From Gillisella vitis (GTDB taxonomy: Bacteria; Pseudomonadota; Alphaproteobacteria; Rhizobiales; Rhizobiaceae): a stretch of 64,000 nucleotides of DNA. Made by a program: the position numbers and the translations under genes. Below the pieces are notes generated by a model. It worked only from the letters and a program-made list of their open reading frames with translations, did no database searches and was not told the DNA's origin. The stretch lies in contig NZ_CP056047.1 of assembly GCF_021559775.1 (NCBI RefSeq), positions 1,736,001 to 1,800,000 on the forward strand, given 5' to 3'. This document shows positions 33,257 through 41,382 of the stretch, in pieces (positions within the stretch are counted from its first letter, which is position 1; each line of letters begins with the position of its first letter).

Positions 33257-33400
33257 ATGAACCCGATCCGCATTGCAAAAAACTGGATTAGCTATCGCCG
33301 CACTCTGTCCGAGCTGGGCGGCCTGTCCAACCAGACCCTGTCCGACATCGGCATCACCCGTTACGACATCCGTCACATTGCCAACCGTTCGTTCCGTTAA
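33257..33400 (+). CDS. DUF1127 (YjiS-like) small protein
   Basis: A 47-residue basic protein, MNPIRIAKNWISYRRTLSEL at the start, then GGLSNQTLSDIGITRYDIRHIANRSF. The arrangement WxxYRRTxxELxxLSDxxLxDIGxxRxDI is the DUF1127 signature. Related small arginine-rich proteins in Agrobacterium and Rhodobacter influence phosphate and carbon metabolism and RNA stability, but this copy's role is unknown. A GAGGAAAC ribosome-binding site precedes the ATG, and an intrinsic terminator follows 36 nt after the stop, so it is a self-contained small transcript. Confidence 0.93.
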   Translation: MNPIRIAKNWISYRRTLSELGGLSNQTLSDIGITRYDIRHIANRSFR

Positions 33401-33435
33401 TCGGATCCGGTTTTAAATTTGAAATTGAATGTTCG

Positions 33436-33460
33436 AACGGCGCTTTTGGCGCCGTTTTCT
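33436..33460 (+). terminator. Intrinsic terminator after the DUF1127 gene
   Basis: AACGGCGC (33436-33443) pairs with GCGCCGTT (33449-33456) around a TTTTG loop and runs into TTTTCT, a Rho-independent terminator on the plus strand. Confidence 0.85.
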
Positions 33461-33553
33461 ATTTCTGGATCTCCAAACCAAGCTCGCATCTCCAAAGTGC
33501 AATTTGATCGGTTGAAGATTGGAAGCGGCGGCAAGGCGTGATAAGCAGCCGCC

Positions 33554-35011
33554 ATGACAGACAACAACACCTATTTCCCTATTCACATCATTGGCGGCGG
33601 GCTGGCTGGCTCCGAAGCCGCCTGGCAGATCGCCGAGGCGGGCGTGCCGGTCATTCTTCATGAGATGCGCGGCCTTCGCGGTACCGACGCCCATAAGACC
33701 GATAGCCTGGCCGAGCTTGTCTGCTCCAATTCCTTCCGCTCCGATGATGCCACCGCCAATGCGGTCGGGGTTATCCATGCGGAAATGCGGCTGGCCGGCT
33801 CGTTGATCATAGCCTGCGCCGACCGTCATCAGGTACCGGCAGGCGGCGCGCTTGCCGTTGACAGAGATGGCTTTGCCGAAGCTGTGACGCAGGCGCTGCA
33901 TGCCCACCCGCTGGTAACCGTGGTGCGCGAGGAAATCACCGGCCTGCCGCCACGCGATTGGGATCTCAGCATTATCGCCAGCGGACCGCTGACATCACCG
34001 GCGCTGGCCGAGGCCATCCGCTCGGAAACCGGCGAGGATGCCCTTGCCTTTTTCGACGCCATCGCCCCCATCGTCCACCGCGACAGCATCAATATGGATA
34101 TCTGCTGGTATCAATCGCGCTATGACAAGGTGGGGCCAGGCGGTACGGGCAAGGATTACATCAACTGCCCACTGGATGAGGCCCAGTATAACGCCTTCGT
34201 TGATGCATTGATTGCCGGTGACGCGGTCGGCTTCAAAGAATGGGAAGGCACCCCCTATTTCGACGGCTGCCTGCCCATCGAAGTCATGGCGGAACGCGGG
34301 CGTGAAACCCTGCGCCACGGGCCGATGAAGCCGATGGGGCTGACAAATTCCCATAATCCGACCGTGAAAGCCTATGCTGTCGTGCAGCTGCGCCAGGATA
34401 ATGCGCTGGGCACGCTCTATAATATGGTCGGTTTTCAGACCAAGCTGCGCTACGGTGCCCAAGCCGAGATTTTCCGGATGATCCCCGGTCTGGAAAACGC
34501 CGAATTCGCCCGGTTGGGTGGCCTGCACCGCAATACCTATATCCATTCGCCCGTGCTGCTGGATCAATCCCTCTCCCTAAAGAGCAGACCCGGCCTGCGC
34601 TTTGCCGGGCAGATCACCGGCTGCGAAGGCTATGTCGAGAGCGCCTCCATCGGCCTTCTGGCCGGTCGCTTTGCCGCTGCCGAGCGCAAGGGCGACGCCT
34701 TCAGCCCGCCGCCGGTGACAACTGCGCTCGGTGCGCTGCTCAACCATATTACCGGTGGCCATATTGTGTCCGACGACGAGCCCGGTAAAAAGTCTTTCCA
34801 GCCGATGAACATCAATTTCGGCCTGTTTCCGGATCTGGAGCCGGGCTCCATCGTCAAGCCCGAGGGCGTGAAGCGATTCCGGGGCAAGGACAAGACTGTC
34901 ATGAAGCGCCAGTTGATCGCCATCCGCGCCTTGGCCCATTGCCGGGAATGGTTGGGCCTGCCGCCGCACATCCCACAGCCGGTTGAGCAACTGGAAGACG
35001 CGGGCCTGTAA
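33554..35011 (+). CDS. trmFO: Methylenetetrahydrofolate--tRNA-(uracil-5-)-methyltransferase TrmFO
   Basis: A 485-residue FAD-dependent enzyme that makes 5-methyluridine at position 54 of tRNA using methylenetetrahydrofolate. The N-terminal FAD site is [30 protein letters not shown]. Further hallmarks are [89 protein letters not shown] and the C-terminal [21 protein letters not shown]. Length and motif order match the TrmFO (formerly Gid) subgroup and not GidA/MnmG. Monocistronic; a small 9-bp tandem repeat follows its stop. Confidence 0.97.
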   Translation: MTDNNTYFPIHIIGGGLAGSEAAWQIAEAGVPVILHEMRGLRGTDAHKTDSLAELVCSNSFRSDDATANAVGVIHAEMRLAGSLIIACADRHQVPAGGALAVDRDGFAEAVTQALHAHPLVTVVREEITGLPPRDWDLSIIASGPLTSPALAEAIRSETGEDALAFFDAIAPIVHRDSINMDICWYQSRYDKVGPGGTGKDYINCPLDEAQYNAFVDALIAGDAVGFKEWEGTPYFDGCLPIEVMAERGRETLRHGPMKPMGLTNSHNPTVKAYAVVQLRQDNALGTLYNMVGFQTKLRYGAQAEIFRMIPGLENAEFARLGGLHRNTYIHSPVLLDQSLSLKSRPGLRFAGQITGCEGYVESASIGLLAGRFAAAERKGDAFSPPPVTTALGALLNHITGGHIVSDDEPGKKSFQPMNINFGLFPDLEPGSIVKPEGVKRFRGKDKTVMKRQLIAIRALAHCREWLGLPPHIPQPVEQLEDAGL

Positions 35012-35032
35012 TTTCAAGGCCCGACAATCTCA

Positions 35033-35065
35033 ATGGACCTGATGGACCTGATGGACCTGATGGTC
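35033..35065. repeat. Short tandem repeat, 9-bp unit ATGGACCTG
   Basis: Three exact copies of ATGGACCTG (35033-35059) are followed by a partial fourth (ATGGTCC). It lies in the 62-nt gap between the convergent trmFO gene and the next gene; no function is apparent. Confidence 0.85.
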
Positions 35066-35073
35066 CAACCTAC

Positions 35074-35538
35074 TCACGAGGACGTCTTGTCAAACCTGTC
35101 TTCCGCCGGTTCCAAATCGTTCGGCGCGATATAGTTGCCGAGCAGCCATAGCGACACTTCTGCTGCCTCGGCGGGTTTGGCGAAAATATAGTCGCCGTTA
35201 TGCTGGGCGGCATCGAGAAACGTGACGTGAAAACCGTGAACGCTCTCCAGTGGTCGGACCTGCACATGCCCCGGCTCGATCAGATGGCAGGCATAATGAT
35301 TGCGAAGATTGCGCATGAAACCGGCACGGTTGTCATGTAGCCTGACGAAAACCGCCTTGCCATCAGCCGTGGCATGCAGGCTGCGGATGGCTTCGCCAGG
35401 AAAGGCCCGGCCGAATTCCAGGATGGCAAGCCCGACATCGCTTAGGGTTTCGCCGTCATTGCGCTCCGCCATGCGCGAAACGTACCACGCAAAGGCGATA
35501 ATGCCCAAAAACACAAAAATACCGATCCCAACGCCCAC
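35074..35538 (-). CDS. Uncharacterised membrane-anchored protein
   Basis: About 154 residues with no family I can name. The N terminus is a single hydrophobic segment (VGIGIFVFLGIIAFAWYV), followed by a soluble domain containing LHATADGKAVFVRLHDNRAGFMRNLRNHYACHLIEPGHVQVRPLES and LLGNYIAPNDLEPAEDRF. I chose the GTG at 35538 because GGAGG lies 6 nt upstream; there is no suitable ATG, and the longer open frame runs through a palindromic repeat. It is convergent with trmFO. Confidence 0.7.
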   Translation of the reverse strand: MGVGIGIFVFLGIIAFAWYVSRMAERNDGETLSDVGLAILEFGRAFPGEAIRSLHATADGKAVFVRLHDNRAGFMRNLRNHYACHLIEPGHVQVRPLESVHGFHVTFLDAAQHNGDYIFAKPAEAAEVSLWLLGNYIAPNDLEPAEDRFDKTSS

Positions 35539-35612
35539 TGGCAACCTCCGGATGATGCAAGAGCAGCAATGCCGATCGAGGATCGTGCAATTGCGGCAAC
35601 ACTTTATATCTG

Positions 35613-35655
35613 CTGCATAATCCTTTGAATCGATTCCAACTTGCGGATTTTGCAG
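35613..35655. repeat. TGCATAAT-family palindromic repeat, degenerate copy 5
   Basis: CTGCATAATCC at the left and GGATTTTGCAG at the right form imperfect outer arms around GAATCGATTC. It is preceded by AACACTTTATAT exactly as copy 3 at 14163, so both copies share a longer unit. It sits upstream of the leftward gene at 35538. Confidence 0.6.
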
Positions 35656-35781
35656 TCGGCGAGATCTAACGGATGAGCCTTGCGTGAGTTTGGAGTTTGG
35701 CGGGAGCCAAGGCAGCATTTGCCAAGGAAAAGGGAAAACCTGTGTTCTCAACCGGCTGGTTCAGTATCAACCGGACAAACT

Positions 35782-36645
35782 CTAGAATCGTCCCGTCATG
35801 CTAGCGCGGAGCAGCGTCAGCTGGCGGCGCCACTGGGCTCGGCGGATCGGTGTTTGCAGAATATCGGCGCCGCGCCGGCGAGCATCCCGCAGAATCGGAC
35901 CGGCAAGCGCCACGGGCAGATAGGCCGGAACCAGAGACGCAGGAAGCTTGCCGCCAGCCCGCGCCTTGGCAAGATGATCAAGCCCCAGACCGGCAAAGGC
36001 TTCGATTGCTCCATCGATTCTCATCTCGTCCCTGCCCGACAGGAAGGCCTCGCGGTCAAGGCCAGTCGCCGCCAGGATTTCGTCGGGAATGTAAAGTTGC
36101 CCCCGCGCCCGATGCTGCGGCATCAGCGCCAGCAAGCCGGCAATGGCCTGAGCAACCCCGGCATGACCGGCAATGGTTGCGCAATTCAGTGCGGCCTGGG
36201 TATCCAGCACCAGGCTCGCCAGTTGGATCAGCGCCGAGGCGGTCTCTCCCGCATAGCCTTCCAGCGCCGATCTTGGCCCGATCGGATCGTCGTAAAGATC
36301 GGCAATCCGCGCATCGATCATGTCGAGCAAGGGCTGAACCGGTAAACGATAGGATTCCACCGCCGCCAAAAGCCCTGCCGCCAGCGGATTGGCCGTGGTG
36401 TCGCCATGTCCCTTGCCCGAAAGCAGGTCGCGCCAATATTGCAGCCGGATTTCGCCCGGCAAGGGCTCCCGCACCAGATCGCGCACCCGGGCAAGTTCAG
36501 CATTGAAGGCATAAAGCGCTGCCAAGGCAGGCTGTTTTTCCGGCGGGGAGAGAAGGCAGGCCAAATACCGGTCGCGGTCGATCTCCCGCAGCATAGTCAG
36601 GCAGACATCCGGGACCAATGGCGATGGTTTTACGCTTTCCGCCAT
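35782..36645 (-). CDS. Squalene/phytoene synthase-like protein with degenerate Asp motifs
   Basis: A 287-residue all-helical protein of the squalene/phytoene synthase superfamily (ALYAFNAELARVRDLVREPLPGEIRLQYWRDLL; RARGQLYIPDEIL). Both Asp-rich Mg2+-diphosphate motifs are eroded. The first reads RVRDLVRE instead of DDxxDE, and the second, before GQLYIP, has no NxxxD. This pattern resembles the mitochondrial complex I assembly factor NDUFAF6 and its alphaproteobacterial relatives. A prenyl-synthase activity is therefore doubtful and a role in respiratory complex assembly is a reasonable alternative. The ATG at 36645 lies 4 nt after the stop of the Mth938-domain gene, in one operon. Confidence 0.8.
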   Translation of the reverse strand: MAESVKPSPLVPDVCLTMLREIDRDRYLACLLSPPEKQPALAALYAFNAELARVRDLVREPLPGEIRLQYWRDLLSGKGHGDTTANPLAAGLLAAVESYRLPVQPLLDMIDARIADLYDDPIGPRSALEGYAGETASALIQLASLVLDTQAALNCATIAGHAGVAQAIAGLLALMPQHRARGQLYIPDEILAATGLDREAFLSGRDEMRIDGAIEAFAGLGLDHLAKARAGGKLPASLVPAYLPVALAGPILRDARRRGADILQTPIRRAQWRRQLTLLRASMTGRF

Positions 36646-36649
36646 GAGA

Positions 36650-37036
36650 TCAGACTGCAATCAATGCGGCGGCGACGGGCCGTTCTTCCGCCAGCATCAC
36701 ATTATAGGTCCGCACCGCAGCACCTGTACTCATCGGGTCAGAACCAATGCCAGCGGCGGTCAGAGCGGCTTTAACGTCGCTGGGGATACGGCGCAGTTCC
36801 GCGCCCGTGCCGAGCAACAGGAACTCGACCTTATCCGCCTCGTCCAGCAGGCGCTGGAGGGCGGCGACCGTCAGGTCCTCGCCCTCGCGCATATCCCAGC
36901 CATAAATGCCTGATGGTAAGAGCAAAAGGGAGCCGCGATGCGACATATCCGCGAACCGGAACCCGCCATTGCCATAGGCATCAATGGGGGACCGGCCCGG
37001 AAAATGCGCCTCGCGGATGATAATGCCCTTTGCCAA
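36650..37036 (-). CDS. Mth938-like domain (DUF498/NDUFAF3-type) protein
   Basis: A 128-residue small alpha/beta protein. FRFADMSHRGSLLLLPSGIYGWDM, LLLGTGAELRRIPSDVKAALTAAGIGSDPMSTGAAVRTYNVMLAEERPVAAALI is the standard Mth938/DUF498 arrangement (in two pieces here). The family includes the human complex I assembly factor NDUFAF3. It sits 3 nt after secDF and 4 nt before the NDUFAF6-like gene; the pairing of NDUFAF3-like and NDUFAF6-like genes supports a joint function. In rhizobia this trio with secDF and yajC is a conserved order. Confidence 0.85.
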   Translation of the reverse strand: MAKGIIIREAHFPGRSPIDAYGNGGFRFADMSHRGSLLLLPSGIYGWDMREGEDLTVAALQRLLDEADKVEFLLLGTGAELRRIPSDVKAALTAAGIGSDPMSTGAAVRTYNVMLAEERPVAAALIAV

Positions 37037-37039
37037 TGC

Positions 37040-39610
37040 CTATGCTCCCGCCTTGCCCGTCGCGCCATTCTTTTCCGGCTTTGCTTTTTCAGCCTTATCC
37101 GGCTCGCCCTGACCTTCAGGGCGCAGACGGAAGGCGATCAGAACCGGTGCCGCCATATAGATAGAGGAGAATGTGCCAACGAGAACCCCGAACAACATGG
37201 CGAAAGTGAAGGAGCGGATAACTTCGCCACCGAACAGGAACAGGGCCAGAAGAGCCAGAAGCGTGGTGACCGATGTCAGGATGGTCCGCGACAGGGTCTG
37301 GTTGATCGACGTGTCGATCAACACATCCAGCGGCATTTTCTTGTAACGGCGCAGGTTCTCGCGCATCCGGTCATAGACGACCACGGTATCGTTCAGCGAA
37401 TAGCCGACAATCGTCAGGATGGCCGCGATACTGCTGAGGTCGAATTCCACCCCGGTGACCACGTAGAGGCCAAGCGTCAGGATGACGTCATGCAGGGTTG
37501 CAATGATGGCGCCTGCCGCAAACTGCCATTCGAACCGGATCCAGATATAGACCAGGATCGCCATCAGCGAAATCAGCACGCCGATGGTTGCCGATTTCGT
37601 CAGCTCACCAGACACGGACGGCCCGACCACTTCGGTGCGGCGGAACTCATAAGCCTGTTCCAATGCGCCGCGCACCTTGGCAACAGCCGACTGCTCGCCG
37701 TTTTCCCCTTCGTCCTGGGCCTGCAAACGGACCAGTACGCTGCTCGGATCGCCAAAACCCTGGACCTGAACATCGCCAAGATTGAGACTGCTCAACTGTT
37801 CACGGATCGCGGCGGGATCGGCATTGCCCTGACGCGCCTTCAACTCGATGATCGAACCACCGGTAAAGTCGATACCCAGCTTCATACCAACCGTGCCGAA
37901 ACCGACAAGGGCGGCAATGGACAAGGCAGCCGACAGCAGGAACGTGTAACGGCGGACACCCATGAACGGGATGTTGGTTCCGTCGAAAATTCCGGTCCGA
38001 ACCCCCTTGGGAAGAGCCTTGGGACGGCGCGTGTTGACCCAGACGGTAAACATCCAGCGGGTCAAACCAAAGGCGGTAAACACCGTGGTGATGATACCGA
38101 TGGCAAGCGTCACCGAGAAGCCCCGCACCGGACCGGATCCAAGGAAGAACAACACACCAGCGGCAATCAGCGTCGTGACATTGGCATCGACAATGGTCGC
38201 CAAGGCCTTGTTGAAGCCGATATCGATCGACTGAATGAGGGAACGCCCGCTCTTATATTCCTCGCGGATACGCTCGTAGATCAGCACGTTGGAATCGACA
38301 GCCATGCCGATGGTCAGCACGATACCGGCGATGCCCGGCAGCGTCAGCGTCGATCCAAGCAGCGTCAGGATGGCAATAATCATGACGATATTGGCAAACA
38401 GCGCCAGCACGGCAAGCACGCCGAAGAAGCCGTAAAGCCCGATCATCAGCACCACGACCAGCCCCGCGCCGATGAAGCCGGCAGAAACCCCGGCCCGGAT
38501 CGAATCGGCGCCAAGGCTTGGGCCGACGGTGCGCTCTTCGACCACGGTCAAGGTTGCTGGCAGTGCGCCAGCGCGCAGCAGGACGGCCAGGTCATTGGCG
38601 CCCTGCACCGTGAAATTACCGGAAATCTGGCCGGAGCCACCGACAATCGGTTCGCGGATCACAGGCGCGGAAATCACCTGATTGTCGAGCACGATGGCAA
38701 AGGGCCGCCCGACATTCTGCTGGGTTGCCTGGGCAAAACGCTGCGCACCACGACTATCAAAGCGGAAGCTGACCACCGGTTCGTTATTCTGCTGATTGAA
38801 GCTTGCCTGCGCATCGACCAGATCCTCCCCGGATACCAGAACCCGCTTTTCGACCAGGTAAGGCACCGCAGCCTCATCCTGGCTGTAGAGCACTTCGGAC
38901 GTGGCAGGTGGGCGGCCGCTTATGGCTTCGGTGGCCGACATGCTGGTATCGACCATGCGGAAGCTCAGTTTCGCGGTCTGGTTCAACAGATTCTTCAAAC
39001 GCTGCGGATCATCCAGACCCGGCACCTGCACGATGATCCGATCGGAGCCCTGACGCTGGATCAACGGCTCGGTATTGCCAAGCTCATCGACGCGGCGGCG
39101 CACGACTTCGATGGACTGGGTGAGCGCCGAGGACATGCGGTAATCTATACCGGCATCGGTGAGGTTAAACTTCAACACCCCATCGCCGCTATCGTCCAGT
39201 GTCGCTTCCTGGACGCTGCTCGACCCGAAACCGCCGGTGCTGACCGGCGCAGTCAGTGTCTGCAAGGCCTTGCGCGCCGCATCAAGCTGAGACGGATCGG
39301 TAATGCGGACCTGGACCGCCTGACCAACGCCATTCAGCCCGGTATAGCGAACGCCCGCATCGCGAAGACTGCTGCGGATATCGCCAACCACGGCTTCGAG
39401 CCGCTCCTTGACGATATCGTTGCGCTCGATCTTCAGCATGATATGCGAGCCGCCCTGCAAATCGAGGCCGAGCGTCATCTGCTTGCTCGGGAACCAGGAC
39501 GGAAGACGGGCCAGTTGATCCTTGCTGAACAGATCGGGCAGCGCGATCAGGACGCTCGCCACGACGGCAAGCCAGAGGAGAATGGTTTTCCAGCGGGAGA
39601 AATGCAGCAT
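37040..39610 (-). CDS. secDF: Fused protein-export membrane protein SecDF
   Basis: About 856 residues, SecD and SecF in one chain. They form an RND-type subcomplex that uses the proton gradient to pull exported proteins through SecYEG. The SecD part starts with one helix and LGLDLQGGSHIMLKIE, has the periplasmic P1 domain (residues about 60-330), then five helices from LPATLTVVEERTVGPSLGADSIRAG. The SecF part starts near residue 560 (RRYTFLLSAALSIAALVGFGTVGMKLGIDFTGGS) and carries FRRTEVVGPSVSGELTKSA and FSLNDTVVVYDRMREN-type motifs. I chose the ATG at 39610 (MLHFSRWKTI); an ATG two codons upstream is also possible. About 210 nt after yajC, separated by a terminator-like hairpin. Confidence 0.96.
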   Translation of the reverse strand: MLHFSRWKTILLWLAVVASVLIALPDLFSKDQLARLPSWFPSKQMTLGLDLQGGSHIMLKIERNDIVKERLEAVVGDIRSSLRDAGVRYTGLNGVGQAVQVRITDPSQLDAARKALQTLTAPVSTGGFGSSSVQEATLDDSGDGVLKFNLTDAGIDYRMSSALTQSIEVVRRRVDELGNTEPLIQRQGSDRIIVQVPGLDDPQRLKNLLNQTAKLSFRMVDTSMSATEAISGRPPATSEVLYSQDEAAVPYLVEKRVLVSGEDLVDAQASFNQQNNEPVVSFRFDSRGAQRFAQATQQNVGRPFAIVLDNQVISAPVIREPIVGGSGQISGNFTVQGANDLAVLLRAGALPATLTVVEERTVGPSLGADSIRAGVSAGFIGAGLVVVLMIGLYGFFGVLAVLALFANIVMIIAILTLLGSTLTLPGIAGIVLTIGMAVDSNVLIYERIREEYKSGRSLIQSIDIGFNKALATIVDANVTTLIAAGVLFFLGSGPVRGFSVTLAIGIITTVFTAFGLTRWMFTVWVNTRRPKALPKGVRTGIFDGTNIPFMGVRRYTFLLSAALSIAALVGFGTVGMKLGIDFTGGSIIELKARQGNADPAAIREQLSSLNLGDVQVQGFGDPSSVLVRLQAQDEGENGEQSAVAKVRGALEQAYEFRRTEVVGPSVSGELTKSATIGVLISLMAILVYIWIRFEWQFAAGAIIATLHDVILTLGLYVVTGVEFDLSSIAAILTIVGYSLNDTVVVYDRMRENLRRYKKMPLDVLIDTSINQTLSRTILTSVTTLLALLALFLFGGEVIRSFTFAMLFGVLVGTFSSIYMAAPVLIAFRLRPEGQGEPDKAEKAKPEKNGATGKAGA

Positions 39611-39771
39611 CGACATCTCGAAGGGTAAGGTCTGGGGCAAATAGACCGGGATCGTCAAACGGAAATGGCGGCTTGATACGCCGAGCAAAATTTACCGCAG
39701 GGCAAACCAGCGCTCAACATACAAAGCGGCCATTTCAGAGGACGGAAGCGGCTTTTCTCCAGCAGACAGCA

Positions 39772-39802
39772 GAAAAAAGTCAGGCCGCCCTGTTGGGCGG
39801 CC
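39772..39802 (-). terminator. Intrinsic terminator between yajC and secDF
   Basis: On the minus strand GGCCGCCC and GGGCGGCC (39802-39795 and 39790-39783) pair around AACA and are followed by TGACTTTTTT. It probably limits read-through from yajC into secDF. Confidence 0.85.
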
Positions 39803-39819
39803 CGGTGTTCAAACTTGAT

Positions 39820-40191
39820 TCAGGAGTCGCTCTTGGCCGCGTCGGTCTTGGCAATCTCCGCCTTGACCGGTTCGCCCTTGACGCGGACTTCGGCGATCAG
39901 GCTGCGCAGCGCCTTGACCTTGACGCCATCAGCAATTTCGACTTCCAGTTCCTTGTCGTCAGTGACCTTGGTCACCTTGCCGATCAGGCCGCCACCCAGC
40001 ACCACCTGGTCGCCACGGCGAATGGCCGACAGCGTTGCTTCCCGCTTTTTGAGCTGGTTGCGCTGCGGGCGGATCAGCAGGAAATACCAGATCACCATCA
40101 AGGGTGCGAAAAGCAGAAGCATTTCAAACCCGGACCCCATCCCACCAGCGGCAGGTGCTGCATCCTGAGCGAATGCCTGTGTTATGAACAT
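39820..40191 (-). CDS. yajC: Preprotein translocase accessory subunit YajC
   Basis: A 123-residue inner-membrane protein associated with SecDF. One transmembrane helix (MLLLFAPLMVIWYFLLIRPQRNQLKKREATLSAIRRGDQVVLGGGLIGKV, read from about residue 24) is followed by the small beta-rich cytosolic domain with the conserved RPQxxxxK and GDxVxxxGGxxG motifs and a Lys/Ala-rich C terminus. The frame extends to 40350, but the ATG at 40191 has an AGGAG ribosome-binding site 6 nt upstream and gives the normal length. Confidence 0.95.
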   Translation of the reverse strand: MFITQAFAQDAAPAAGGMGSGFEMLLLFAPLMVIWYFLLIRPQRNQLKKREATLSAIRRGDQVVLGGGLIGKVTKVTDDKELEVEIADGVKVKALRSLIAEVRVKGEPVKAEIAKTDAAKSDS

Positions 40192-40400
40192 GAGAAACTC
40201 CTTCGGAACCGGGGCAGCAAAGATCCTGTCCCCCCTGTTTTGCCGCCGGAATATAGGAATACCCCAAGGGAATGCAACAGAAACAGCGGCTTTGCGTACC
40301 GAATCCCCGGTCAATACACTTTCGAACCCTGTATGACCATGGTAGCGCAACGATCACAGGCGGTCTTGGACCACTTTTCCCGCGTGAACGGAGGCAAAAC

Positions 40401-41267
40401 ATGACCGATATGCTGGCTGATCTGCTGCGGGAAGTGACGCGGCTCGCCGATGCCATGGAGCGGCTGGCCGGTCCCGCCCCTGCGCTCAACGATTGGAGCG
40501 GCGCCGACTGCTTCGTCTGGCATCCGACCAATCAGCATCTGCAACCGGTGCCAAGGCCCAACCGCGTCGCGCTCGGCCTGATCAGGGGTGTCGATCGGGT
40601 GCGCGACATCCTGCATGAAAACACCGAACGGTTCGCGCTCGGCTTTGCCGCCAACAATGTCCTGCTCTGGGGCGCGCGCGGCATGGGCAAATCCTCGCTG
40701 GTCAAGGCGGTGCATGCCGATATCGTAAAGGCTACCGGCGTGCGGCTGAAACTGGTGGAAGTACACCGCGAAGACATCGCCTCCCTGCCCGCGCTGATGG
40801 ACCTGCTGAAAAACAGCCAAGAGCGGGTGCTGCTGTTTTGCGACGATCTTTCCTTCGACCATGACGATACCGCCTATAAATCGCTGAAAGCGGCATTGGA
40901 TGGCGGTATCGAGGGCCGTCCGGACAATGTGCTGTTTTACGCCACCTCCAACCGCCGCCACCTCCTGCCCCGGCATATGATGGAAAATGAGCAATCGACC
41001 GCCATCAACCCGTCGGAAGCTGTCGAAGAAAAGGTCTCGCTCTCCGACCGATTCGGCCTTTGGCTCGGCTTTCATAAATGCAGCCAGGACGACTACCTGG
41101 CGATGATTGACGGCTATGCCGCGCATTTCAAGCTGCCGCTGCCGCCTGAACAATTGCACGCCGAGGCTCTAGAATGGGCCACCACGCGAGGTGCGCGCTC
41201 CGGGCGAGTCGCCTGGCAGTATATCCAGGATCTGGCCGGGCGGTTGCGGGTCGAGATCGGACGCTAG
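40401..41267 (+). CDS. DUF815 family ATP-binding protein
   Basis: A 288-residue predicted P-loop ATPase of the DUF815 family. NNVLLWGARGMGKSSLVKAV is the Walker A region (about residues 85-104). VLLFCDDLSFDHDDTAYKSLKAALDGGIEGRPDNVLFYATSNRRHLLPRHMMEN (in two parts) supplies Walker B (CDDL) and the sensor, and SLSDRFGLWLGFHKCSQDDYLAMI closes the AAA-like fold. Function is unknown. The ATG at 40401 has GGAGG 6 nt upstream. It is divergent from yajC (209 nt) and convergent with the NlpD-like gene, sharing a terminator. Confidence 0.9.
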   Translation: MTDMLADLLREVTRLADAMERLAGPAPALNDWSGADCFVWHPTNQHLQPVPRPNRVALGLIRGVDRVRDILHENTERFALGFAANNVLLWGARGMGKSSLVKAVHADIVKATGVRLKLVEVHREDIASLPALMDLLKNSQERVLLFCDDLSFDHDDTAYKSLKAALDGGIEGRPDNVLFYATSNRRHLLPRHMMENEQSTAINPSEAVEEKVSLSDRFGLWLGFHKCSQDDYLAMIDGYAAHFKLPLPPEQLHAEALEWATTRGARSGRVAWQYIQDLAGRLRVEIGR

Positions 41268-41298
41268 GTTTTCCAGCCCAAGCGAAAGCCACTTATAA

Positions 41299-41328
41299 AG
41301 AAAGGCCCGGATTGCTCCGAGCCTTTCT
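41299..41328. terminator. Bidirectional terminator between the DUF815 and NlpD-like genes
   Basis: AGAAAGGC (41299-41306) and GCCTTTCT (41321-41328) pair, with an inner CCGG/CCGA region. A T-rich run leaves the hairpin on the minus strand, and the two genes converge on it. Confidence 0.75.
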
Positions 41329-41382
41329 CAACTTTCCTGAAACGCACTACCTTATTCAAGAAAAACTCTTGCGAACCAAAGC

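Noticed and set aside
32864-33376. 170-codon minus-strand frame
   Set aside because: Covers the DUF1127 gene in antisense; DUF1127 has a clear signature, a ribosome-binding site and a terminator.
35033-35065. Tandem repeat as a possible CRISPR array
   Set aside because: The 9-bp units are directly adjacent with no spacers and no cas genes are near.
36938-39628. 896-codon plus-strand open frame
   Set aside because: Antisense to secDF, whose motifs are unmistakable; the translated product is low complexity and His/Gln/Asp-rich, as expected of a shadow frame.
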